Shown here: piece after piece, positions 29,634 through 38,609 of the stretch
Layout of the letters: each line of letters begins with the position of its first letter
Numbering within the stretch: position 1 is the stretch's first letter
NCBI RefSeq assembly: GCF_038624605.1
Contig: NZ_CP152020.1
Span: 3,403,312-3,467,311 of the forward strand
Origin: Psychrobacillus sp. FSL K6-4046
Lineage (GTDB): Bacteria > Bacillota > Bacilli > Bacillales_A > Planococcaceae
Direction: 5' to 3'
DNA length: 64,000 bases
The notes under the pieces: model-generated
What the model was told of the DNA's origin: nothing
What the model saw: only the letters and a program-made list of their open reading frames with translations
Database searches by the model: none
Program-made: the position numbers and the translations under genes

Positions 29634-29673
29634 AAAAACGTGAAATCGAGTTTTTCCGATTTCACGTTTTTTT
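29634..29673. terminator. Bidirectional terminator between rhomboid and ydbT
   Basis: AAAAACGTGAAATCG...CGATTTCACGTTTTTTT, perfect stem with T run on plus and A/T tail on minus. Shares the GTGAAATC stem seen at 1546, 54339 and 63387. Confidence 0.85.
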
Positions 29674-29689
29674 ATGGACAAAATAATTA

Positions 29690-31186
29690 TCATTCCATCT
29701 CTTGTTCTATATCTATTTTAGGCTTTCGTATTGGCTCATACCAGCTTAATAGGTTTTCAGAATGTTCCTTCTCGATATGAGGAATCACTGTTTCTGCCCC
29801 GCCAACCCCTGATTTTATAGTTACTACTACAGAAGAAACGTCTGATTTCTTCTGAAAGTACGTAGTACGAGCTGTCATCGATTGAATCCTTCTTTTCTCC
29901 ATCCAAACAGTCACTCTACTAAATAATCGATATTGGGCAACTAACTGTGTCTCTTCTATATAAAAACCAGCTGTTCTCTTCTGCCACAAGCCTAATCCAA
30001 AGCTTGCGGGGATTAGTAGAAGTGATAATAATCCATATGGATAAAAGAAGTAAATAACTGTGGCAGCTATAGGTAAAATCCACAGCAAATCTAAGCGATA
30101 GAAGAATTTTCGAGATTTACTTGGCACTCTTTGAAAGTTAGGTTGCATTTGAAAATCAGGGAAAATTTCTTCTAAGATTGGATAAATCTCTGCTTTCTTT
30201 ATTAATGGCAATAAACGAATGGTTTCATCTTTTTCTGCCATTGACCCTCCTGCACTATCTACCGTTACCGTAGCATATCCAGTAAGCTGACGAAGAGGGT
30301 TTTCTACTAATCGGATCCCTTGTATCCGAGTTAAAGGAATTGTAATTTTCTTTTTCTCTAAAAGTCCTCTAGTAATAATAATCTCGTCATCCTCTATCTT
30401 TATTGTAAAATCATAATAGTTGATAAAGGTTAACAGAACTGAAACAATCCAAGCCATAAGTAAAACAGCGAAGATTACTAAGACTACCATAAGCACTCCA
30501 AATTTGATGAAAATCATAATTTCGTTATAAATAGTTTCATAGGGTATAAACTCTGAGAACTGGGATGCAAATACTGCAAGACCTGAAAAGAATACTCCTA
30601 CACCACCTGAAGTGCTCGCTAGTACGAGAAGATCCTTTGTGGACATTCGGAAAATTGGCTTCTTTTCTTCTATAATTGTCTCTTCAACCTCTAAATCATC
30701 TTCTATAATAGGTACATTTTGACCTTTAGCGAGCATGATTTCTTTCTTTATTTGCTCGGCGGCTTCTTTCCTAATAGCAGTAAGCTCAGCGTCAGCCTCT
30801 TTTGTAGGACCTCCACCTGCTGTTTCCACCTTTACTTTTACCAATCCAAATGGTCGATGGAATATACCTTCCGTATAGTCAAGACTCTGAATACGTTCAA
30901 AAGGGATATATCGCTTTTTCTTTACAAAAAGACCATACTCTATTCGCAGCTCCCCATCTTCAAACCAATAGCGAAATCTTCTCCATTTAATAATTCCACT
31001 GATTAGCATGAACAAAAGCAGTACTCCGTAAATGCCGTAAGTGAAAAGTCCAGACCAAAAGTTTGCATCGTCTCCAAAACCATTGACTAACACTAGAACG
31101 ATTAACGGTAGAATCATTTCCTTTAAGACTTTCACAAAATTTATAACGGCAGAAATTGGGTGAAGTCTATACTTTTCTTTAGACAT
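29690..31186 (-). CDS. ydbT: Multi-pass membrane protein with bacterial PH domains (YdbT)
   Basis: 498 residues. Several hydrophobic helices alternate with three bPH2 (YdbS/YdbT, DUF304) domains: WFEDGELRIEYGLFVKKKRYIPFERIQSLDY, DEIIITRGLLEKKKITIPLTRIQGIRL and TQLVAQYRLFSRVTVWMEKRRIQSMTA. In B. subtilis YdbS and YdbT are reported to protect against Sublancin-like/TasA-unrelated bacteriocins, a point I hold only loosely. It overlaps ydbS by 8 nt and is probably its partner. Confidence 0.85.
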   Translation of the reverse strand: MSKEKYRLHPISAVINFVKVLKEMILPLIVLVLVNGFGDDANFWSGLFTYGIYGVLLLFMLISGIIKWRRFRYWFEDGELRIEYGLFVKKKRYIPFERIQSLDYTEGIFHRPFGLVKVKVETAGGGPTKEADAELTAIRKEAAEQIKKEIMLAKGQNVPIIEDDLEVEETIIEEKKPIFRMSTKDLLVLASTSGGVGVFFSGLAVFASQFSEFIPYETIYNEIMIFIKFGVLMVVLVIFAVLLMAWIVSVLLTFINYYDFTIKIEDDEIIITRGLLEKKKITIPLTRIQGIRLVENPLRQLTGYATVTVDSAGGSMAEKDETIRLLPLIKKAEIYPILEEIFPDFQMQPNFQRVPSKSRKFFYRLDLLWILPIAATVIYFFYPYGLLSLLLIPASFGLGLWQKRTAGFYIEETQLVAQYRLFSRVTVWMEKRRIQSMTARTTYFQKKSDVSSVVVTIKSGVGGAETVIPHIEKEHSENLLSWYEPIRKPKIDIEQEME

Positions 31187-31658
31187 CTTCTTCCGCCACC
31201 CTTGCTAGCACCGAAATTCTTCCTCGTAGCTCATCCGCCTCTTCTGTTATTAATGCGGGAATTGTGTGGCTGGTAGCAGCCGTTGAGATAGTAATAGACG
31301 ACAAATCATACTTACGTAAAATCGGTCCTTGCTCTGTGTCTACATGTTGCACTCTAACCATTGGGACTAGCGTTCTCTTCACAACAAATAGACCATGCTG
31401 TAGTTCTATTTCCTGATCCCTTACCTCGTATCTCCATCTGCTCCATCTTACCTTTGGAAATAAATAAATGAATAAATATCCAAATAGCAATACTACTGCT
31501 CCTGCCACTATGTATAACCATATGTAGTTTCCCGTAAAATAATTGATTACTCCTGTACCAATGCCTAATAACAAAACAATTAGGGTTTGTATGATGCCAT
31601 AAATTCTCCACACTCTTAAACCTTTTACGGATATTCGATTAATTGGTTCTTTTCTCAT
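31179..31658 (-). CDS. ydbS: Membrane protein with one bacterial PH domain (YdbS)
   Basis: 159 residues: two membrane helices (IIQTLIVLLLGIGTGVINYF, IWLYIVAGAVVLLFGYLFIYLF) and one bPH2 domain (RYEVRDQEIELQHGLFVVKRTLVPMVRVQHVD). ATG 31658 with GAGGTGG 6 nt upstream is preferred to ATG 31664. Co-transcribed with ydbT. Confidence 0.85.
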   Translation of the reverse strand: MRKEPINRISVKGLRVWRIYGIIQTLIVLLLGIGTGVINYFTGNYIWLYIVAGAVVLLFGYLFIYLFPKVRWSRWRYEVRDQEIELQHGLFVVKRTLVPMVRVQHVDTEQGPILRKYDLSSITISTAATSHTIPALITEEADELRGRISVLARVAEEDV

Positions 31659-31797
31659 TATCATCCACCTCTTCTCTTGTCATTGTATACGAATATTACA
31701 CAAAAATGTTTCAACTTTATAATTAGATTCATTAAATTAATTTTATTTGCGAGTCATACAGGCTAAACGTTTATCTTTTTACATGCTAAGCACACAA

Positions 31798-31827
31798 AAG
31801 GCGAATCCACCAAAGTGGATTCGCCTT
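31798..31827 (-). terminator. Terminator after cshA
   Basis: AAGGCGAATCCAC / GTGGATTCGCCTT, 13-bp perfect stem with a 4-nt loop, followed on the minus strand by TTGTGTG. Confidence 0.75.
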
Positions 31828-31843
31828 AAAGGATTATATAAAA

Positions 31844-33373
31844 TTAGCCTTCGTTACGTGGTGTACGAGTTCTTGTGCTACGTTGTGTAGAACCGTCACG
31901 TGGACCGCTGCTACGACGACCGCTTGGACGTGAACCGCTTCCTGAACGAGAAGATCCGCGATCGCTTCCTCCACGTGATGAAGAACTACGTCCGCCACCG
32001 CCGCTGCTACGGTTACCTTTGTATCCGCCGCCGCCACTACGCTCTCTACGAGCTGGTAATGGACGTTCTTCTGAAAGTGAGATTGGTGAATCGTCTGGCT
32101 CTTTCGTCATTGACTTGATTGCTGCTGCAACCACGTCAACTGCTTCATGCTTTTCAAGCATTTCTGCAGCAAGTGTACGGTAGTCACCTAAATCATTTTT
32201 GTTAATAATTTCAGTAAGAGCTTCAATCGCTACACGTTGTTGCCCTACTAATGCTTCATCTGAGCTTGGTGGACGAAGAGCTGTCATACGTTTTTTCGTA
32301 GTGTCTTCAACAATACGAAGGTAGCCCATTTCTCTTGGAGTAACAAATGTTACCGCAATACCACTTTTACCAGCACGTCCTGTACGACCGATACGGTGAA
32401 CATAGCTTTCTGGATCTTGTGGAATATCAAAGTTATAAACGTGAGTAACGCCTGAGATATCTAATCCACGAGCAGCTACATCAGTTGCAACAAGAATATC
32501 AATTTTATTTGATTTGAACTGTTTTAATACAGACATACGCTTCGCCTGGCTTAAGTCTCCATGAATTCCTTCTGCTAAGTAACCACGGATGCTTAGGGCA
32601 TTTGAAAGCTCGTCTACGCGACGTTTAGTACGTCCAAAGATAATTGCAAGCTCTGGTTGGTGTACATTCAATATTCTTGAAAGGAAATCGAATTTTTCAC
32701 GCTCAGTAGCTTTTACATAGAACTGTTCAATATTTTCAACAGTCATTTCTTTTGATTTGATCTTAACTTCAACTGGATCTTTCATGAATTTATCAGCAAT
32801 TTTACGAATTGGTCCCGGCATAGTAGCTGAGAACAATAATGTTTGACGATTGTCTGGAACACTTTCTAAAATTGTATTGATATCATCAATGAAGCCCATG
32901 TTTAACATTTCATCCGCTTCGTCCAAGATTAATGTTTCCACTTGGTCAAGCTTTAAAGTACGACGGTTAATATGGTCAAGAATACGACCAGGTGTACCAA
33001 CGATTACTTGTGGCTTGTTTTTAAGCGCACGGATTTGACGGCCAATTTCTTGTCCTCCGTAAACAGAAAGTAAACGAACTTTTTTATCATAGCCTAATTT
33101 ATAAAGCTCTTCAGAAACTTGAATTGCAAGCTCACGAGTTGGAGCAATAATTAAAGCTTGAATGTTAGGGTTTTTAGGATCAACCTTTTCAATCATTGGA
33201 ATACCGAAAGCGGCAGTTTTACCAGTACCTGTTTGTGCTTGGCCAATAATATCGCGGCCTTCCATAGCATGAGTGATAGTACCTTCTTGGATTGGTGTTG
33301 CTTCTTCAAATCCCATTCGTTGTACGGATTTTAGTGTAGAAGCGCTAATATTTAATTCTGAAAAATTTGTCAA
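31844..33373 (-). CDS. cshA: DEAD-box ATP-dependent RNA helicase CshA
   Basis: About 509 residues. Q motif then Walker [38 protein letters not shown], and C-terminal helicase motifs including [10 protein letters not shown]. The last ~75 residues are a glycine/serine/arginine-rich RNA-binding tail ([20 protein letters not shown]). CshA unwinds RNA in ribosome assembly and works with the degradosome, especially in the cold. TTG 33373 is the start (AAGGAGA 8 nt upstream). A long leader with an internal terminator-like hairpin precedes it. Confidence 0.93.
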   Translation of the reverse strand: MTNFSELNISASTLKSVQRMGFEEATPIQEGTITHAMEGRDIIGQAQTGTGKTAAFGIPMIEKVDPKNPNIQALIIAPTRELAIQVSEELYKLGYDKKVRLLSVYGGQEIGRQIRALKNKPQVIVGTPGRILDHINRRTLKLDQVETLILDEADEMLNMGFIDDINTILESVPDNRQTLLFSATMPGPIRKIADKFMKDPVEVKIKSKEMTVENIEQFYVKATEREKFDFLSRILNVHQPELAIIFGRTKRRVDELSNALSIRGYLAEGIHGDLSQAKRMSVLKQFKSNKIDILVATDVAARGLDISGVTHVYNFDIPQDPESYVHRIGRTGRAGKSGIAVTFVTPREMGYLRIVEDTTKKRMTALRPPSSDEALVGQQRVAIEALTEIINKNDLGDYRTLAAEMLEKHEAVDVVAAAIKSMTKEPDDSPISLSEERPLPARRERSGGGGYKGNRSSGGGGRSSSSRGGSDRGSSRSGSGSRPSGRRSSGPRDGSTQRSTRTRTPRNEG

Positions 33374-33573
33374 AATTTTAATCTCCTTTTTGTTCTGTTT
33401 TGACAAATGGTTACATTTTCAGATGAAATTGCGGCAAATTCGAGCCTATACGAGGAACGTTTCCGTTACTTAAAATTCTCTGTGGTTTCAATCAGAGGGG
33501 TCTAATATAAAGGGAAAGCCCGGTCTTTTGCCGAGCGGTTCGTTAATTCTTACGTAAACAAACCGTTATGTTC

Positions 33574-33611
33574 AAAAAAAAGTACTCTTCAATAAATGCT
33601 GAAGAGTCTTC
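33574..33611 (-). terminator. Terminator-like hairpin in the cshA leader
   Basis: Minus strand ACTCTTC / GAAGAGT, with AAG/CTT extension around a bulge, then T8. It lies downstream of a good promoter, so it is either an attenuator for cshA or simply the terminator of the esterase gene. Confidence 0.65.
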
Positions 33612-33640
33612 GCACAAAATGTATCCATTGTTCTAAACGT

Positions 33641-33669
33641 AGTATAGCATGCAATTGTCCCAGTTGCAA
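33641..33669 (-). promoter_or_regulatory. Candidate cshA promoter
   Basis: Minus strand -35 TTGCAA (33664-33669), 17-bp spacer, -10 TATACT (33641-33646). The predicted start is about 260 nt before TTG 33373. Confidence 0.55.
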
Positions 33670-33708
33670 TGAATTAGAATTTAAAGTCAGTAGCTCCGAA
33701 CTTTTCTT

Positions 33709-34404
33709 CTACATTTCTTCCCTTAAAAATGTAAGAGCCTGTGGAAACCATTCCTGACAATCATCGCTATAACAAATATGGTGCTTCCCGCTCTCCGAAA
33801 AAATTAGCTGTTTGTTTGTAGAACGGATATGGTCAAATAAGAAGGGTGCTGTCGTAAAAGGAACAATTCCATCTTTCTTTCCCTGAACTAAACATACTGG
33901 GATAGTAATTTGTTCATAATAAGGTTCGACCATTTTCACCACTCGAACAAATTCTAAAGCAGCTTGAATAGGAGTTGCACGAAGTTTGTTACTATAGATT
34001 TGAAACAGCGTATTTTCTTCTGCTTTACCTTCAACTATTTTTTTGGCGACGTCTCCTATATCATGTAGCAACTGCGTTGGATTTATGTATTTTGCGGCAG
34101 CACTTAATAAAACCAATCTTTCAATTTTATAGCGTAGAGCCAAGTAAATGGCAATAATCCCGCCCATGGAAAAACCAACCACAAACACTCGATCTACTTC
34201 CTTTTGCAGCAAACGCAAAGCCTGCTCCGCTGCCATCATCCATGATTCGGCTGTTAGGTTTTTTAACTCCAGTGTTTCCCCATGGCCAGGTAAGGTAGGA
34301 ACTACAATTTTCCAGTCAGTATTTACTTCTAGATAATCCACATAAGGTTGGACTTCATATGGACCCCCAGTAAAACCATGTAAGCAAAGTACTCCTGTTT
34401 TCAT
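33709..34404 (-). CDS. Alpha/beta hydrolase, carboxylesterase (Est/YvaK-like)
   Basis: 231 residues. Oxyanion region CLHGFTGGPYEVQPYVDYL, nucleophile elbow VVGFSMGGII (Ser near 94), Asp in LVQGKKDGIVPF and His in SGKHHICYSDDCQEW. This is the Bacillus/Geobacillus Est30-type thermostable carboxylesterase family acting on short acyl esters or monoglycerides. Lies between murF and cshA. Confidence 0.85.
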   Translation of the reverse strand: MKTGVLCLHGFTGGPYEVQPYVDYLEVNTDWKIVVPTLPGHGETLELKNLTAESWMMAAEQALRLLQKEVDRVFVVGFSMGGIIAIYLALRYKIERLVLLSAAAKYINPTQLLHDIGDVAKKIVEGKAEENTLFQIYSNKLRATPIQAALEFVRVVKMVEPYYEQITIPVCLVQGKKDGIVPFTTAPFLFDHIRSTNKQLIFSESGKHHICYSDDCQEWFPQALTFLREEM

Positions 34405-34421
34405 GCCATCCCTACTTTCTA

Positions 34422-35789
34422 CTATTTTTGAAAGGGTTCAATTACCTTCTCTAACTTCATTCCCCTTGATCCCTTAACTAAAACAATAGATTGATTTGTT
34501 ATTTTTGAATCTAAAAAGGATATAAGTGACTCGTAATCATTTTCTACCCATTTCAGCTGTTGTTCATCAAACTTGTCTGATAGTTGGTCTTTTAACCATT
34601 TCATACGTGAGCCAAATAAACAAACACCTGAGAACACATCATTGGATATATACTCACCAATTTCTTCGTGGAATGATTTTTCATCCGGACCAAGCTCCAG
34701 CATATCCCCAAGCACAAGCCATTTATCGGGTTTAATAGTCGACTTCTCTAAAAATTGAATAGCTGCTCTCATAGAGGTTGGGGCAGCATTATATGCATCG
34801 TTAATAAAAATACTGCCATTGTTAGTTTCAATTACCTGCATGCGCATATCTGTTAGTACGATTTGCTTTAAGGCATCACGCATCTGTTGACTCGACAAAC
34901 CTATTTCTTTCCCAACAAGTAATGCAGCCAACGTATTTTTCACTTGATGCTCCCCTAGAATGGGTATAGACATTTCTTCATTTAGCTCTCCATTTACAAT
35001 AAAGCTGCTTCCCTGCTCAGTAAATGTAACTTGTTCAATACATAAATCATTTTTATTTCCTGTACCAAAGGATTTAGTATTTAAACCTGGTGCATTCGAT
35101 ATAAACGGTTTCAAAAGAGGTTCGTCACCGTCATAAACGAGTAGCCCATCCTTATTTAAGCCAACTATAATCTCAAACTTCGCTTTCGCAATTCCTTCTC
35201 TAGATCCAAGGTCCTTCATATGCGCCTCTCCAATATTTGTGATTACTGCATACGTTGGTTTTGCCATATTGGAAAGGAATTCAATTTCTCCAAATGAGCT
35301 CATTCCCATCTCAAGTACCGCATACTCAGTATCCTCCTCAAGGGATAGAATAGTCAGAGGAAGTCCTAGTTCATTATTAAAGTTTCCTTCCGTCTTCTTC
35401 ACACGGTAATAAGGCGAAAGCATTCCTGCTATTAGGTCCTTTGTGGATGTTTTACCGTTTGATCCGGTGATTCCTATGAATACGGTAGATAACTCTTCTC
35501 GATACGCTCTTGCCATCTGTTGTAGTGCTGCTTCACTACTGTCTACAAATAGCAAAGGAACGTTCTTTGGAGGATTTGGCTCATCCTTTAACCAGAATGC
35601 TGCAGCTGCCCCTTTATCGAATGCGCTCTCTACGAATTTATGACCATTCACATTCTCTCCTCGAAAGGGGATAAATAGATCTCCCGGCTTTAACGTACGG
35701 GTGTTAATAGAAACTCCTGTAACTAAAGGGTTACTAGATGGTTGTTCTAAACCTAACCACTTTGCGATATGTGCTAATGTTTTTTTCAA
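34422..35789 (-). CDS. murF: UDP-N-acetylmuramoyl-tripeptide:D-alanyl-D-alanine ligase
   Basis: 455 residues. Mur ligase P-loop GITGSNGKTSTKDLI (about 107-120), TEGNFNNELGLPLTIL, and C-terminal NDAYNAAPTSMRAAI / VLVKGSRGMKLEKVI. It adds D-Ala-D-Ala (made by Ddl encoded just upstream) to UDP-MurNAc-tripeptide. The start codon is TTG 35789 with GGAGAGTGA overlapping the ddl stop. Confidence 0.96.
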   Translation of the reverse strand: MKKTLAHIAKWLGLEQPSSNPLVTGVSINTRTLKPGDLFIPFRGENVNGHKFVESAFDKGAAAAFWLKDEPNPPKNVPLLFVDSSEAALQQMARAYREELSTVFIGITGSNGKTSTKDLIAGMLSPYYRVKKTEGNFNNELGLPLTILSLEEDTEYAVLEMGMSSFGEIEFLSNMAKPTYAVITNIGEAHMKDLGSREGIAKAKFEIIVGLNKDGLLVYDGDEPLLKPFISNAPGLNTKSFGTGNKNDLCIEQVTFTEQGSSFIVNGELNEEMSIPILGEHQVKNTLAALLVGKEIGLSSQQMRDALKQIVLTDMRMQVIETNNGSIFINDAYNAAPTSMRAAIQFLEKSTIKPDKWLVLGDMLELGPDEKSFHEEIGEYISNDVFSGVCLFGSRMKWLKDQLSDKFDEQQLKWVENDYESLISFLDSKITNQSIVLVKGSRGMKLEKVIEPFQK

Positions 35790-35795
35790 CTTAAG

Positions 35796-36902
35796 TCACT
35801 CTCCGTCCTTAGAATGTTCCAGTTGCTGTTTTTCCTCATAGCGTTCAATCGCTAGTGATATTAGCTCCTCGATCAAGTCTGAGTAGGATAAGCCCGAAGC
35901 CATCCACAGCTTTGGATACATGCTAATTGGGGTAAACCCAGGCATCGTATTTACTTCGTTGATCAGCACCTCTTCTGTATCTGTGACAAAGAAATCTGCA
36001 CGAACTAAACCAGAGCAATCTAACACTTTGAATGCACGAATAGCTGCATCCTCTAAAGATTTTTGCAATCTATTTGAAACATTTGCAGGTATTGCATAGT
36101 TTGTCGTTCCATCTATATATTTTGCAGAGTAGTCGTAGAAGTCTTTAGTTGGTAATACTTCACCGGCTACTGAACATCTTGGAGAATCGTTTCCTAATAC
36201 ACTCATTTCTATCTCACGAGCGACAATACCTTGCTCTACTAAGATTTTACGGTCATATTTAAACGCTAGGTCGATTGCTTTTATAAGTTCTTCGCGATTG
36301 TTTACCTTTGTAATCCCAACACTTGATCCTAGATTAGCTGGTTTGACAAACAACGGCCATTTTAAGCTTTCTTCAATTTTTTCAAGTATAACTATTTGAT
36401 TGTTCTTCCACTCACGTCGAATGAAATGAACGAAAGGAACCTGTTTTAAGCCTGCTTGAGCAAACAGTTGCTTCATAACTACTTTATCCATTCCAGCAGC
36501 AGAAGCTAAAACTCCATTTCCAACGTAAGGCAAGTTTAATACTTCTAGTAGTCCTTGAACTGTTCCATCCTCACCATTAGGTCCATGCAGCAATGGGAAG
36601 ATTACGTCTAGTCCTTCTTTACCTTCCGCAGTCGCAAGGTTCTTAGGGGTATTATCAGTTGGAAGGAAACTTGTTATATCATTCGCTTTTCCTGTATCTT
36701 CTCCAAATTGAAGCGTTTCAACCGATTCAACTGGCCCTAATAGTTTTTGTCCCTTTCTCCATTCTCCCTCTTTCGAGATGAAGACAGGATACACTTCATA
36801 TTTAGCAAAATCTATTGCTTGCGAAACCGCTCTTGCCGTTAACAAAGAAACCTCGTGCTCCGCAGATTTCCCACCATATAATAATCCTAATTTCAATTTC
36901 AT
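35796..36902 (-). CDS. ddl: D-alanine--D-alanine ligase
   Basis: 368 residues, ATP-grasp: LKLGLLYGGKSAEHEVSLLTA, HGPNGEDGTVQGLLEVLNLPYVG, PLFVKPANLGSSVGI, NEVNTMPGFTPISMYP. Links two D-alanines for the peptidoglycan stem. ATG 36902 has GGAGGT 8 nt upstream; ATG 36917 has none. Operon with murF. Confidence 0.96.
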   Translation of the reverse strand: MKLKLGLLYGGKSAEHEVSLLTARAVSQAIDFAKYEVYPVFISKEGEWRKGQKLLGPVESVETLQFGEDTGKANDITSFLPTDNTPKNLATAEGKEGLDVIFPLLHGPNGEDGTVQGLLEVLNLPYVGNGVLASAAGMDKVVMKQLFAQAGLKQVPFVHFIRREWKNNQIVILEKIEESLKWPLFVKPANLGSSVGITKVNNREELIKAIDLAFKYDRKILVEQGIVAREIEMSVLGNDSPRCSVAGEVLPTKDFYDYSAKYIDGTTNYAIPANVSNRLQKSLEDAAIRAFKVLDCSGLVRADFFVTDTEEVLINEVNTMPGFTPISMYPKLWMASGLSYSDLIEELISLAIERYEEKQQLEHSKDGE

Positions 36903-36965
36903 CACTTTGACCTCCACGTTTTGGATATTTCTATTTTATCATTTCTTGTATCTATACATGAATTG

Positions 36966-37280
36966 TTAGCCAAATAGTTTGAGACCAACTACTCCACCTA
37001 TAATACAGCTTAAAAAGAATAATTTTAGACGGCTTTTCTTTTCGTTAAACAAATACATACCGACCAATACACTTCCTGCTGCCCCAATCCCAGTCCACAC
37101 AGCATATCCTGTACCTACAGATATATCCTTAAGGGCTAAGGATAGTAAAAAGAAACTTAAAGATGCCGTAATAATGGTAAGTATAGAGAATTTCTTATTT
37201 TTAAAGCCATTAGAAAGCTTCATACAAACTACAAAACCAACCTCAAAAAGACCAGCTACAATCAGTATAATCCATTCCAT
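36966..37280 (-). CDS. Small multidrug resistance (SMR/EmrE) family transporter subunit
   Basis: 104 residues, four helices. Conserved Glu in LIVAGLFEVGFVVCMKLS and YAVWTGIGAAGSVL. SMR proteins export cationic compounds or guanidinium with proton antiport. GGAGG site before ATG 37280, which overlaps the stop of the paired subunit, so the two probably form a hetero-oligomer as YkkC/YkkD do. Confidence 0.9.
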   Translation of the reverse strand: MEWIILIVAGLFEVGFVVCMKLSNGFKNKKFSILTIITASLSFFLLSLALKDISVGTGYAVWTGIGAAGSVLVGMYLFNEKKSRLKLFFLSCIIGGVVGLKLFG

Positions 37281-37609
37281 TAATTTGCCTCCTCTGTATC
37301 AATCAGCTTTAAACCAACGATACCGAAAAGTAGCAGACATAAGAATACGACTTTACCTGCATTTACTTGTTCATTAAACCATAGAACACCTACGACCGCC
37401 GTGCCGGCAGCTCCAATACCCGTAAATATAGCATATGCAGTTCCAATCGGAATCGTCTTCATCGCCTGTGCAAATAAAAAAAAGCTAATCACTAGAAACA
37501 TTATGGTGATAAGAGAAGGGATAAGCTCTGTAAAACCATGAGCTTCCTTTAACCCAATTGCCCATATAATTTCAGTTATGCCTGCAACTATAAGTAAAAT
37601 CCACGCCAC
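37280..37609 (-). CDS. SMR family transporter subunit (partner)
   Basis: 109 residues, four helices with the membrane Glu in ILLIVAGITEIIWAIGLK and YAIFTGIGAAGTAVVG. Starts at GTG 37609 behind AGGTGA. Paired SMR genes are often guanidinium/multidrug exporters. No guanidine riboswitch fits in the 60 bp upstream. Confidence 0.9.
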   Translation of the reverse strand: MAWILLIVAGITEIIWAIGLKEAHGFTELIPSLITIMFLVISFFLFAQAMKTIPIGTAYAIFTGIGAAGTAVVGVLWFNEQVNAGKVVFLCLLLFGIVGLKLIDTEEAN

Positions 37610-37634
37610 TATTTATCACCTCATATACATAATA

Positions 37635-37667
37635 GACGCTTTTGCAACAGTATGTAGCAAAAGCGTC
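37635..37667. terminator. Inverted repeat after the unknown gene, before the SMR pair
   Basis: GACGCTTTTGC / GCAAAAGCGTC, 11-bp perfect stem, 11-nt loop. It lacks a T run on the minus strand, so termination is uncertain. Confidence 0.45.
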
Positions 37668-37670
37668 CTC

Positions 37671-38408
37671 TTATATTTCTATTAAGAAATCATATGGTCT
37701 TTTAACATGGTGCTTAATATCCTCTAGCACCTCGTCAGGAAAAATATTTTCCGGTAAGCAACGAATTTCAATTCCATAATTAGTCTTATCCACGCGGAAC
37801 AAAGACATGAGAACTCCGTCTTCATAAAAGTCGGTGTACCTTTCCACAGTTGCAGAGGACAACTCTGGCAATATAATATTATTCTTTTTTCTCCAAAATG
37901 CAGTAGATTTCGTTTTTTCTTTAATCACTTGATTGAATAAGTCAGCGATTAAACCGTAAAAATCTTCTATATCTCGAAAATAAATTTTAGTAATATGCTC
38001 ATCTTCATCGGTCATATAGACAAATCGATTTTGAAGGTGATGATAAAATGGTGATCGAAACGCTTCTTTTTTGTGTGCTATATATAAAAGCTCTGCTTGT
38101 TCTTGAGGAGTCAGCAGATTTAATCGTCGCTCATCTGAGAAATCCAAAAAACAAAGGGAAGTAGGTTTTTCAGAGGACTCCTTTAAAAAATGTCCAAATT
38201 GATTTTCCCCTATAAAATCCATTTGTGTATGGATATTAAAAGAAGCATCTTCGTAACGATGCTTTAACAACAAAAGGGAAGACAAATTAGCAAATTTTAA
38301 AAATAGTTGAACTGAAATACCACTAAATAATGTAAAATGCTCTATCTCATTTGCATGAACGTATAGATGAGTTAAATAGTCATCTAAGTCTCTCTCTTTT
38401 TTAGCCAC
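37671..38408 (-). CDS. Protein of unknown function (245 aa)
   Basis: I do not recognise a family. It is soluble, without signal peptide or membrane helix, and rich in acidic and aromatic residues. Notable stretches: DDYLTHLYVHANEIEHFTLF near the N-terminus, KPTSLCFLDFSDERRLNLLT in the middle and ATVERYTDFYEDGVLMSLFR near the C-terminus. GTG 38408 is the likely start (AGGAG 10 nt upstream); ATG 38426 has no site. It stands divergent from rodA and ahead of the SMR pair; no functional link is evident. Confidence 0.6.
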   Translation of the reverse strand: MAKKERDLDDYLTHLYVHANEIEHFTLFSGISVQLFLKFANLSSLLLLKHRYEDASFNIHTQMDFIGENQFGHFLKESSEKPTSLCFLDFSDERRLNLLTPQEQAELLYIAHKKEAFRSPFYHHLQNRFVYMTDEDEHITKIYFRDIEDFYGLIADLFNQVIKEKTKSTAFWRKKNNIILPELSSATVERYTDFYEDGVLMSLFRVDKTNYGIEIRCLPENIFPDEVLEDIKHHVKRPYDFLIEI

Positions 38409-38609
38409 TGAATTTTCACTCCTCATATAAGATATATATTAGCATAATTTTATTTAAACGAAACAACTGTTTTTGTAATATCGTCTATATTACTCACAAG
38501 CCAAAAAAGAGTATTTACGATATAATAGAAAAAGTGTGTTTCCTTCTATATAAGAGAATGGAAATGAAACAAAAAAATGTATATTTAGAAAGAAATCTAG
38601 GTGATTTTT

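Larger units (their letters stand above)
33374..33708 (-). other. cshA leader region (about 260 nt untranslated)
   Basis: No ORF. It holds a promoter (33641-33669), a hairpin with T8 (33574-33611) and a further ~200 nt that includes a GC-rich stretch around 33515-33540. The arrangement suggests a regulated 5' leader. Confidence 0.5.

Noticed and set aside
31834-32183. Alternative frames rich in Arg, Val or Ala over the cshA 3' end
   Set aside because: They arise from the low-complexity Gly/Ser/Arg tail of CshA.
37610-37670. Guanidine riboswitch before the SMR pair
   Set aside because: Only 60 bp lie between the upstream stop and the GTG start, taken up by an 11-bp hairpin; no ykkC-type aptamer fits.
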